Assembly (NCBI GenBank): GCA_046596415.1 | Contig: JBKJML010000075.1 | Coordinates: forward strand, 1-27,172 | Length of the DNA: 27,172 nucleotides | Reading direction: 5' to 3' | DNA from: JBKJML01 sp046596415 | GTDB taxonomy: Bacteria > Actinomycetota > Thermoleophilia > Gaiellales > Gaiellaceae | In this document: piece by piece, positions 7,835 to 14,345 of the stretch | How the letters are laid out: every line of letters begins with the position of its first letter | Position numbering within the stretch: position 1 is the first letter of the stretch | The notes under the pieces: model-generated | Told to the model about the DNA's origin: nothing | What the model saw: the letters and a program-made list of their open reading frames with translations, nothing else | The model's database searches: none | Made by a program: the position numbers and the translations under genes

Positions 7835-8542
7835 TCAATATCCCAGGTAGCTCTTGCGGACGGATTCGTCGCGGGAGAGCTCCTCGCTCGTCCCGGACAC
7901 AGCGACCTTCCCCACCTCGAGCACGTAGGCGCGGTGGGCGACCTCGAGCGCGATCTTTGCGTTCTGCTCGACGACGAGGACGGTCAGCCCTTCCTTCTCG
8001 TTCAGCTCGCGCACGATCCGGAAGATCTCACGAGTGACGAGCGGAGCGAGCCCGAGGGACGGCTCGTCGAGGAGCAGCAGGCGCGGGCGGCTCATGAGGG
8101 CGCGTCCGAGCGCGAGCATCTGCTGCTCGCCGCCGGAGAGCGTTCCGGCGTGCTGGTCGCGGCGCTCGCCGATCCACGGGAAGTAGGCGGTGATCCGCTC
8201 GGCGTTCTCGGTGAAGCCGCCGCGACGGGTGAAGGCGCCGAGGCGGAGGTTGTCCCAGACGGAGAGCTCACCAAATGTCCCGCGGCCCTCGGGGACGTGT
8301 GCGATCCCGAGCCGCGCCACCGATTCGGGGCCGCGGCGACCGAGGCTCTTACCGTCGAAACGGAGCTCGCCGGTGCGCTTCACGGCACCCGAGACCGCAC
8401 GGAGCGTCGTCGTCTTGCCGGCGCCGTTGGCGCCGAGGACCGCGACGATCTGCCCCTCTTCGACAGCGAGCGAGACGCCGTGCAGCGCCTTGACGTCGCC
8501 GTAGCGGGCCTCGACGTTCTCCAGCTCGAGCAGTGCAGTCAC
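7835..8542 (-). CDS. livF: ABC transporter ATP-binding protein LivF
   Basis: The second ATPase of the LIV-type importer, 235 residues, cytoplasmic. It has Walker A GANGAGKTT (37-45), a Q-loop region AHVPEGRGTFGELSV, signature LSGGEQQ (135-141), Walker B LLLLDE (155-160) and the switch region LVVEQNA. The EGRGTF and LSGGEQQMLALGRAL patterns distinguish LivF from LivG. The start is GTG at 8542, overlapping the livG stop as GTGA, so it is translated from the same message. It should pair with LivG under the LivHM permeases. Confidence 0.93.
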   Translation of the reverse strand: MTALLELENVEARYGDVKALHGVSLAVEEGQIVAVLGANGAGKTTTLRAVSGAVKRTGELRFDGKSLGRRGPESVARLGIAHVPEGRGTFGELSVWDNLRLGAFTRRGGFTENAERITAYFPWIGERRDQHAGTLSGGEQQMLALGRALMSRPRLLLLDEPSLGLAPLVTREIFRIVRELNEKEGLTVLVVEQNAKIALEVAHRAYVLEVGKVAVSGTSEELSRDESVRKSYLGY

Positions 8543-9267
8543 GACTCGTCTCCCGCCTCTTCAGCCCCGAGGTAGGCCTCGATCACGGCGGGATCAGCCC
8601 GCACCGCGGCCGGCGTACCGTCCGCGATCATCCGGCCGAAGTTCATCACGTAGACCTTGTCGGAGATCCCCATCACGAGGTTCATGTGGTGCTCGACGAG
8701 CAGGACCGTGAGCTTGTAGTCGACCCTGATCTGGAGGATGAAGCGGCCGAGCTCCTCGACCTCCTCGTGGTTCAGGCCGCCGGCCGGCTCGTCGAGGAGC
8801 AGCAGCTTCGGCCGCGCGACGAGCGCGCGCGCCAGCTCGACCCGCTTGCGCGTCGCGAAGGTGAGCGAAGCGACGTAGCGGTTCGTCTCCGCGCTGAGGC
8901 CGACGTAGTCGATCGCCTCACGCGCCTCGGCCTCCACGTCCAGGTGGTGCCGCGTATGCGCGCCGACAAGGACGTTGTCGAGCACCGTCATCGTCTTGAA
9001 GAGCTCGACGTTCTGGAACGTGCGCGCGATCCCCTTGCGCACGATTCCGTGCGGCGGCGTGTGGAGGAGCGTCTCGCCACCGAGCTCCAGCGTGCCCTCG
9101 TCAGGCCTGTAGAGCCGCGTGATCACGTTGAACGCGGTCGTCTTGCCGGCGCCGTTGGGTCCGATCAACCCGACGACCTGGCCCTCGTCGACGTCGAAGC
9201 TGACGCTGTCGAGGGCGACGATGCCGCCGAAGCGGCGGGTGACGTTCCGTAGCGAGAGGAGTGGCAT
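8539..9267 (-). CDS. livG: ABC transporter ATP-binding protein LivG
   Basis: First gene of the importer operon, 242 residues. Walker A GPNGAGKTT (36-44), Q-loop FQNVELFKTMTVLDNV, the LivG-type C-loop region SLTFATRKRVELARALV, Walker B LLLLDEPAGGLN and switch His in LLVEHHMNLV. The C-loop lacks a classical LSGGQ (it reads LTFAT), an unusual but not unprecedented form in this subfamily. ATG 9267 is chosen because MPLLSLRNVTRRFGG matches the family start; an in-frame ATG at 9552 would run through the divergent ybaK-like gene. The start lies 10 bases after a strong -10 box, so the leader is only a few bases long or absent. Confidence 0.92.
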   Translation of the reverse strand: MPLLSLRNVTRRFGGIVALDSVSFDVDEGQVVGLIGPNGAGKTTAFNVITRLYRPDEGTLELGGETLLHTPPHGIVRKGIARTFQNVELFKTMTVLDNVLVGAHTRHHLDVEAEAREAIDYVGLSAETNRYVASLTFATRKRVELARALVARPKLLLLDEPAGGLNHEEVEELGRFILQIRVDYKLTVLLVEHHMNLVMGISDKVYVMNFGRMIADGTPAAVRADPAVIEAYLGAEEAGDES

Positions 9268-9277
9268 CCGCCGGGGT

Positions 9278-9306
9278 ACCTTAAGCTTGTGGGGTGCCCG
9301 TGGCAA
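9278..9306 (-). promoter_or_regulatory. Promoter of the liv operon (-35 TTGCCA, -10 TAAGGT)
   Basis: On the minus strand TTGCCA (9306-9301) and TAAGGT (9283-9278) are separated by exactly 17 bases, a near-consensus vegetative sigma factor layout. The -10 box ends ten bases before the livG ATG, so transcription should begin within about four bases of the start codon. On the opposite strand TACCTT (9277-9282) overlaps it and could be the -10 of the ybaK-like gene, so the two promoters would compete. Confidence 0.6.
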
Positions 9307-9319
9307 TGAGAGGGCTCCA

Positions 9320-9796
9320 CTGACGCATCCCACCGCCCTCAAGCTGGAGGAGAGACTGCGGCGCCGCGGGCTCGAGGTGGACGTTCGCGTGCTCCCCGAT
9401 TCGACACGTACCGCGAAGGATGCGGCGGCCGCCTGTGCGTGCGAGCTGGGGCAGATCGTGAAGTCGCTCGTCTTCGTCGACGGCGAGGGGCCGGTGATGT
9501 GCCTGTGGGCCGGTGACCGGCGGGTCGACACCGACGCGCTCGGGCTCCGCACAGCGACACCGGACGAGGCGCGCGAGGCGACGGGGTTCGCGATCGGCGG
9601 CGTGCCGCCGCTCGGTCACGACCGCGAGCTGCGCACGATCGTCGACGGGTCGCTACGACGCTTCGACGAGCTCTGGTGCGCTGCGGGGACGCCAGACGCC
9701 GTGTTTCGCGTCAAGACGGCTACCCTGTTCCGCGCCGTCGCAGATCTGACGGATTCGCGGATCGAAATCGAAGCAGAGGGAGCGGAACTCGAATGA
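9320..9796 (+). CDS. YbaK/EbsC-family aminoacyl-tRNA deacylase-like protein
   Basis: A 158-residue YbaK/ProX-type trans-editing domain; characterised members hydrolyse mischarged tRNA such as Cys-tRNA(Pro). Family features seen are the N-terminal helix HPTALKLEERLRRRGL, the DSTRTAKDAAAACACELGQIVKSLVF block with its conserved Lys, LGLRTATPDEAREATGFAIGGVPPLGH, and VDGSLRRFDELWCAAG. The start is unusual: no ATG/GTG exists in frame near here. CTG at 9320 follows GAGAGG (9308-9313) with good spacing and begins exactly where homologues begin. An in-frame TTG at 9287 lies only four bases after the candidate -10 TACCTT and is less likely. It is coupled by ATGA to the desaturase downstream. Confidence 0.85.
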   Translation: MTHPTALKLEERLRRRGLEVDVRVLPDSTRTAKDAAAACACELGQIVKSLVFVDGEGPVMCLWAGDRRVDTDALGLRTATPDEAREATGFAIGGVPPLGHDRELRTIVDGSLRRFDELWCAAGTPDAVFRVKTATLFRAVADLTDSRIEIEAEGAELE

Positions 9797-10677
9797 GCCG
9801 AGGCCAGAAGATCACGAACCTGCTGGGAGTCGGTATCCCCTTCGCTGGATTCCTCTTCTCCGTCGTCATGCTCTGGGGGAGCCTCGTCGAGTGGCGCGAC
9901 ATGGTGATCCTCGCGGTCGGCTACGTGCTGACGACGCTCGGGATCTCGATCGGCTTCCACCGCCTCTTCACCCACCGCGCCTACGAGACCTACAAGGGGA
10001 TCCGGTACACCCTCGCCGTGCTCGGCTCGATGGCCGTGCAAGGGCCTGTGATCCGCTGGGTCGCCGACCACCGGAAGCACCACAGCTTCGCCGACCGCGA
10101 GGGCGACCCGCACTCCCCGCACGCCGGCCGCGGCGACACCTTCCGCGACAAGGTCGCCGGTCTCTTCCACGCGCACGTCGGCTGGCTCTTCGAGAACGCC
10201 GGGCGCGCCGAGCAGACGAAGTACGCCAAGGACCTGCTCGCCGACCGCGGCCTGGTCACCATCTCGAGGCTCTTCGGGTTCTGGATGGGGCTTTCGCTCC
10301 TCCTCCCCTTCGTCGCCGGCTGGATCTGGGGTGGCACGCCCGGCGCCGGGCTTCAAGCCCTCTTCTGGGGCGGCCTGATCCGGATCTTCCTGCTCCACCA
10401 CATCACCTGGTCGGTGAACTCGGTGTGCCACTTCTTCGGCTCCACCCGCTTCGAGGTGAAGGACGAATCACGCAACGTCTGGTGGCTCTCCTGGATCTCG
10501 TTCGGCGAGTCGTGGCACCACAACCACCACGCCTTCCCGAGCTCGGCGTTCCATGGCCTGCGGCCGTGGGAGCTGGACATCGGCGGTCTCGTGATCCGCG
10601 GCATGCGCCGCCTCGGCCTCGTCTGGAAGGTCGTCCAGCCGACGCCCGAGCACCAGCAGCGCCGGCTCGTCCACTAG
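9793..10677 (+). CDS. Membrane fatty acid / acyl-CoA desaturase (delta-9 type)
   Basis: Introduces a cis double bond into fatty acyl chains with a di-iron centre at the membrane. The 294 residues carry the three histidine boxes of the stearoyl-CoA desaturase class: HRLFTH (56-61), HRKHH (93-97) and HHNHH (242-246). They also carry the NSVCHFFG segment (about 209-216), which supplies an extra ligand in this class. Hydrophobic segments at about 8-28, 36-56, 74-90, 160-180 and 188-205 suit four membrane spans plus a lid. ATG 9793 overlaps the stop of the YbaK-like gene. It is last in this rightward pair and is followed by a terminator-like hairpin. Confidence 0.93.
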   Translation: MSRGQKITNLLGVGIPFAGFLFSVVMLWGSLVEWRDMVILAVGYVLTTLGISIGFHRLFTHRAYETYKGIRYTLAVLGSMAVQGPVIRWVADHRKHHSFADREGDPHSPHAGRGDTFRDKVAGLFHAHVGWLFENAGRAEQTKYAKDLLADRGLVTISRLFGFWMGLSLLLPFVAGWIWGGTPGAGLQALFWGGLIRIFLLHHITWSVNSVCHFFGSTRFEVKDESRNVWWLSWISFGESWHHNHHAFPSSAFHGLRPWELDIGGLVIRGMRRLGLVWKVVQPTPEHQQRRLVH

Positions 10678-10679
10678 GT

Positions 10680-10703
10680 CCGGCGGGGCTGCGACCCCGC
10701 TGG
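10680..10703 (+). terminator. Terminator-like hairpin after the desaturase
   Basis: Nine-base stem CCGGCGGGG / CCCCGCTGG (one G-U pair) around the loop CTGCGA, starting three bases after the desaturase stop. There is no U-tract, as is usual for GC-rich actinobacterial terminators. Confidence 0.5.
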
Positions 10704-10741
10704 CTGACGTGCGAACACGTCCTGTCACGACGGGTTCACAC

Positions 10742-10876
10742 GTCAACGCGAAGATCAGGGACAGTCCCTGGTCGCGCGGTTGACACCTAGACATGTCCCT
10801 GAGCGGCGTGTCGGCGCGTCAAGCGAGTGCTCAATGACTTGCACTTGCCCTGACGGTTGACGAAGGGACGTGTCCC
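10742..10876. repeat. Cluster of inverted repeats in a convergent intergenic gap
   Basis: Three related structures lie in the gap. First, a 43-base imperfect hairpin (10742-10784) with GTCAAC/GTTGAC ends and the palindrome AGGGACAGTCCCT at its tip (10757-10769). Second, GACATGTC followed by CCTG (10790-10801). Third, a hairpin 10818-10861 with GTCAAG/GTTGAC ends and inner arms GCGAGTGC/GCACTTGC, immediately followed by GGGACGTGTCCC (10865-10876). The recurring units GTCAA..TTGAC and GGGAC..GTCCC suggest copies of one repeat family (REP/MITE-like) or a bidirectional terminator. The rest of 10678-10889 holds no gene that I can support. Confidence 0.6.
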
Positions 10877-10889
10877 GACTGGCACTGTT

Positions 10890-12095
10890 CTACTCGAACT
10901 GGAAGGTCTCGCCCCGGCGGAAGACGTTGAGGATTCTGCGTGAGACGACCATCCGGTGCACCTCGTCCGGACCGTCGTAGATCCGTGCTGCACGGGCCTG
11001 TGCGTACATGTGCCCGAGCGGGGTCTCGTCGGTCAGGCCGCGTGCGCCGTGCACCTGGATCGCCCGGTCGATCACGTTGTTCAGGATCTCGGCCGCGTAG
11101 AACTTGATCAGCGAGATCTCGAGTCGCGCCTCATCCCCCTCGTCGATCTTCCGTGCGGCCGCGAGCGTCAGCAGCCTGCATGCCTGGATCTCGGCCGCCG
11201 AGTCCGCGATCCAGTTCTGGACCGTCTGCTTTTCGGCGAGCGGGGCGCCGCCGACCTCTCGCTCGAGCGAGTAGGTGCACATCAGCTCGAAGGCGCGCTG
11301 CATCTGGCCGAGCCAGCGCATGACGTGGTGGATCCGCCCCGGACCGAGCCGCTTCTGGGCGATCCGGAAGCCGTCGCCGGGGTCGCCGAGAATGTTCGAC
11401 CGCGGCACCCGCACGTTCGCGTAGAGCACCTCGCAGTGGGTCGACCAGCCACGGCCCCGATGGCCCATCACCGGGATCGCGCGCACGATGCTGAAGCCGG
11501 CCGTGTCGGTCGGGACGATGATCTGGCTCATCCGCGAGTGTGGCGGCGCAGCCGGATCTGTGACCGCCATCACGATCCCGAAGGCGGCGCCCTCGGCAGA
11601 GGACGAGAACCACTTGCGGCCGTTGATCACCCACTCGTCGCCGTCGAGTACGGCGCTCGCCCGAAGGCCCGTCGGGTCCGAGCCTGAGACATCCGGCTCG
11701 GTCATCGAGAAGAAGGAGCGGATCTCACCGGCGACCAGCGGCTGCAGCCACTGCTCCCTCTGCTCCGCGGTGCCGAACAGGTGGAGAATCTCGGCGTTCC
11801 CGGTGTCCGGCGCCTGGCAGCCGAAGATCCGCGGCGCCCACATCGAGCGGCCGATGATCTCGTTCAGGAACACGTACGGCATGAACCCCTCGCCCGTCCC
11901 ACCGGCCTCCGGGCCGATGAACGGTGCCCACATCCCCGCCTGCTTGACGCGCTGCTGGAGCTCGACGAGGAGCCCCTCCGCCGCGTCGTCCTCGCGGTCG
12001 AGCGCGGACTCGTTCGGGTAGACGTGCTCGTCCATGAAGGCACGCACCTGTTCGCGCCTCGTGTGTAACTCTGGATTGATCGTCAGCTCGGTCAT
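10890..12095 (-). CDS. Acyl-CoA dehydrogenase of the ACAD10/ACAD11 (LvaC-like) type
   Basis: FAD-dependent acyl-CoA dehydrogenase family protein, 401 residues. Its motifs follow mammalian ACAD11 rather than ordinary beta-oxidation enzymes: SMTEPDVSGSDPTGL, INGRKWFSSSAEG, the characteristic KRLGPGRIHHVMRWLG, and the C-terminal YDGPDEVHRMVVSRRIL in place of YEGTSQI. In ACAD10/11 and in P. putida LvaC this fold removes phosphate from 4-phosphoacyl-CoA made by a linked APH-type kinase. A matching kinase and LvaB-like gene lie about 10 kb to the right. ATG 12095 (MTELTINPELHTRRE) matches family starts; an in-frame ATG at 12134 lies inside the divergent gene. No Shine-Dalgarno is seen. Only 18 bases separate it from the divergent oxidase gene. 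Confidence 0.9.
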   Translation of the reverse strand: MTELTINPELHTRREQVRAFMDEHVYPNESALDREDDAAEGLLVELQQRVKQAGMWAPFIGPEAGGTGEGFMPYVFLNEIIGRSMWAPRIFGCQAPDTGNAEILHLFGTAEQREQWLQPLVAGEIRSFFSMTEPDVSGSDPTGLRASAVLDGDEWVINGRKWFSSSAEGAAFGIVMAVTDPAAPPHSRMSQIIVPTDTAGFSIVRAIPVMGHRGRGWSTHCEVLYANVRVPRSNILGDPGDGFRIAQKRLGPGRIHHVMRWLGQMQRAFELMCTYSLEREVGGAPLAEKQTVQNWIADSAAEIQACRLLTLAAARKIDEGDEARLEISLIKFYAAEILNNVIDRAIQVHGARGLTDETPLGHMYAQARAARIYDGPDEVHRMVVSRRILNVFRRGETFQFE

Positions 12096-12113
12096 AGAGG
12101 AGAGAGTCTGCGC

Positions 12114-13250
12114 ATGCGCGAGAGCGGAAGCCAAGTCCAGAACGAAATCTACATCACCGGCCAGGCGCCGTGGCCGATCGCGCCGGACGATTGGGAGGCG
12201 AAAGCGCGCGAGGTGCTCGACGACGGACCATACGGTTACGTCGCGGGCGGCGCCGGCGCCGAACGGACGCTGAAGGCGAACCTGGAGGCGTTCGAACGGG
12301 TCTGCCTCGCACCGAAAATGCTCGCAGGGAACGAGCGGCGTGACCTCTCAGTCGAGCTGCTCGGCACCCACTCGCCGGTGCCGTTCCTGCTCGCCCCGGT
12401 CGGGGTGCTCTCGATCGTCCACCCCGAAGGTGAAGTGGCGCCCGCGAAGGCAGCCGCCGCGGCGGGCGTCCCGTTCATCCTCTCGTCCGCCGCCTCGCAC
12501 TCGATCGAGGAGATCGCAGCTGTGATGGGCGCCGCGCCGCGCTGGTTCCAGCTCTACTGGGTCTCCGACCGCGAGGTCTGCGCGAGCCTCGTCACTCGGG
12601 CCGAGAACGCCGGCTACGGCGCGATCGTCGTCACGCTCGACACGCTGACGCTCGGCTGGCGCGACCGCGACCTCCGCAACGCCTACCTCCCGTTCCTCGC
12701 CGGTGAGGGGATCGGCCAGTTCACCTCCGACCCCGTGTTCCGAACGCGCCTCACCGACGACGAGCCGCTGACGGCAGCCGCGACGATGCTCTCCATGTTC
12801 CCGAATCTTCCGCTGACCTGGGCCGACCTTGCCTGGCTGCGCGAACGGACGACGCTGCCGCTCCTCGTCAAGGGCATCCTCCGCGCCGACGACGCGCGCC
12901 GCGCACTCGACGCAGGCGTCGACGGGATCGTCGTCTCGAACCACGGTGGCAGGCAAGTGGATGGCGCGATCGCAGCACTCGACGCCCTGCCGGCGGTGCG
13001 CGCCGAGGTGGGGCCGGACGCGACCGTACTGATGGACAGTGGCATCCGACGCGGTTCCGACGTGTTGAAGGCGCTCGCCCTCGGCGCGAACGCCGTGCTG
13101 CTCGGACGCCCCTACGTGTGGGGGCTCGCGGTCGGCGGGCAGGAGGGCGTCGCGCAGGTGATCCGCTACCTCGAGGCGGAGCTCGACATCACACTCGCGC
13201 TCACCGGGGGTCATTCGGCGCGCGAGTTCGACGCGAGCTTCCTCGCATGA
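12114..13250 (+). CDS. FMN-dependent alpha-hydroxy-acid oxidizing protein (lactate 2-monooxygenase / L-lactate oxidase like)
   Basis: TIM-barrel flavoprotein that oxidises L-2-hydroxy acids to 2-keto acids. The 378 residues show the family features: YGYVAGGAGAE near the N-terminus (40-50), the FMN loop LLAPVGVLSIVHPEGE, WFQLYW (144-149), VTLDTLTLGWRDRDLR, Lys253 in LLVKGIL, the catalytic SNHGGRQVDG with His277 and Arg280, and DSGIRRGSDVLKALALGA for FMN phosphate. WFQLYW and LGWRDRDL are closest to lactate 2-monooxygenase-type members. The substrate is not determined. ATG 12114 has a strong ribosome site (GAGGAGAG, 12097-12104). It opens the rightward catabolic run and overlaps the alcohol dehydrogenase by ATGA. 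Confidence 0.92.
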   Translation: MRESGSQVQNEIYITGQAPWPIAPDDWEAKAREVLDDGPYGYVAGGAGAERTLKANLEAFERVCLAPKMLAGNERRDLSVELLGTHSPVPFLLAPVGVLSIVHPEGEVAPAKAAAAAGVPFILSSAASHSIEEIAAVMGAAPRWFQLYWVSDREVCASLVTRAENAGYGAIVVTLDTLTLGWRDRDLRNAYLPFLAGEGIGQFTSDPVFRTRLTDDEPLTAAATMLSMFPNLPLTWADLAWLRERTTLPLLVKGILRADDARRALDAGVDGIVVSNHGGRQVDGAIAALDALPAVRAEVGPDATVLMDSGIRRGSDVLKALALGANAVLLGRPYVWGLAVGGQEGVAQVIRYLEAELDITLALTGGHSAREFDASFLA

Positions 13251-14278
13251 CGGACGTCGGCGTCGTCTCGAAGGCGCCCGGCGAGCTCGAGCTGACCGAG
13301 ATCGAGGTCGCCGACCCCGGCCCCGGCGAGGTACGCGTCCGGCTGCTCGCGAGCGGCGTCTGCCACACCGACCTCCACGTCCTGCGCACCGGCTGGGGGA
13401 TGCGACACCCGATCCTGCTCGGCCACGAGGGCACCGCAGTCGTCGAGACACTCGGCGAGGGCGTCGACGGGCTCGCAGTGGGAGACGAAGTCGTGCTCGG
13501 CTGGAAACCGGCCTGCGGCGAATGCGAGCGCTGCCTGGCCGGCGCCCCGCGCCACTGCTCGGCTCCGCCCCGCTCCCGCCGCAAGCTCTCACTCGACGGG
13601 CAGCCGCTCACGCCGGTCCTTCGGCTCGGAACTTTCGCGACCCGGACCGTCGTGCATGCCGCCCAGGCGGTGAAGATCCCCGCCGGCCTGCCGGCCGAGC
13701 AGTCCTGCCTGATCGGCTGCGGCGTCGCGACCGGCGTCGGCTCAGTCCGCCTCGTCGCCGGTGTCCGCCCGGGCGACACCGTCGCCGTGATCGGCTGCGG
13801 TGCCGTCGGCCTCTCCGTGATCCAAGGCGCACGGATCGCAGGAGCAGCTGAGATCCACGCGATCGACCTTGACGAGCGCAAGCTCGAGCAGGCGCGACGG
13901 TTCGGGGCGACCCACACCGGCCTGCCCGCAACAGGGGTCGACGTGGTCTTCGACGTCGTGGCTCGGCCGCAGACCTTCGAGCAGGCGCTCGCGCTCGCCG
14001 GCTCCGGCGGCACGGTCGTCATGGTCGGCGTCCCGGCGGGCGGCGACGCGGGCCTGCCGCTCGTGCCCATCTTCGACCGCCGCCTGACAATCCGCGTCTC
14101 CCACGGCGGCGACCACCTGCCGAGCGAGGACTTCCCGGCGCTCGCCCGCCTCGCACTCGACGGCGAGCTCGATCTCGCAGGGATGGTGACCCGCACGATC
14201 ACGCTCGCCGACGTCGCGGAGGCGTTCAGGGCGATGGAGGCCGGCGAGACGATCCGGTCGGTGATCCTCTTCCCGTGA
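13247..14278 (+). CDS. Zinc-dependent alcohol dehydrogenase (medium-chain, class III-like)
   Basis: Oxidises an alcohol to an aldehyde or ketone, or the reverse, with a nicotinamide cofactor. The 343 residues have catalytic zinc ligands Cys39 (GVCHTD), His60-Glu61 (GHEG) and Cys158 (LIGCGVATG). The four structural-zinc cysteines are 90, 93, 96 and 104, and the Rossmann motif is GCGAVG (183-188). The LIGCGVATGVGSV block is that of class III and mycofactocin- or mycothiol-linked actinobacterial enzymes, but no mycofactocin gene is present here. The start ATG 13247 overlaps the oxidase stop (ATGA), suggesting the two act on the same or successive substrates, for example an alcohol and a hydroxy acid. 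Confidence 0.93.
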   Translation: MTDVGVVSKAPGELELTEIEVADPGPGEVRVRLLASGVCHTDLHVLRTGWGMRHPILLGHEGTAVVETLGEGVDGLAVGDEVVLGWKPACGECERCLAGAPRHCSAPPRSRRKLSLDGQPLTPVLRLGTFATRTVVHAAQAVKIPAGLPAEQSCLIGCGVATGVGSVRLVAGVRPGDTVAVIGCGAVGLSVIQGARIAGAAEIHAIDLDERKLEQARRFGATHTGLPATGVDVVFDVVARPQTFEQALALAGSGGTVVMVGVPAGGDAGLPLVPIFDRRLTIRVSHGGDHLPSEDFPALARLALDGELDLAGMVTRTITLADVAEAFRAMEAGETIRSVILFP

Positions 14279-14332
14279 CGCCGGTCGAGTCGATGACGGC
14301 GCTGGCGTCGCACCGAGCTGGCCAGTTCGGTT

Positions 14333-14345
14333 TAGAGTCGAAGCT
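14333..14345 (+). promoter_or_regulatory. Leaderless-type -10 box before the acyl-CoA dehydrogenase pair
   Basis: TAGAGT (14333-14338) followed by seven bases and ATG at 14346 fits the TANNNT-N6/7-ATG layout; no -35 box is obvious. The 67-base gap is the only sizeable one between 12114 and 16379, so the genes from here on may have their own promoter. Confidence 0.45.

Noticed and set aside
9268..9552. N-terminal extension of LivG
   Set aside because: Overlaps the divergent YbaK-like gene, Ser/Arg-rich, and the promoter lies inside it.
13247..14278. Mycofactocin-linked system around the alcohol dehydrogenase
   Set aside because: The class III-like motifs would allow it, but none of the mycofactocin biosynthesis genes occurs in the window.
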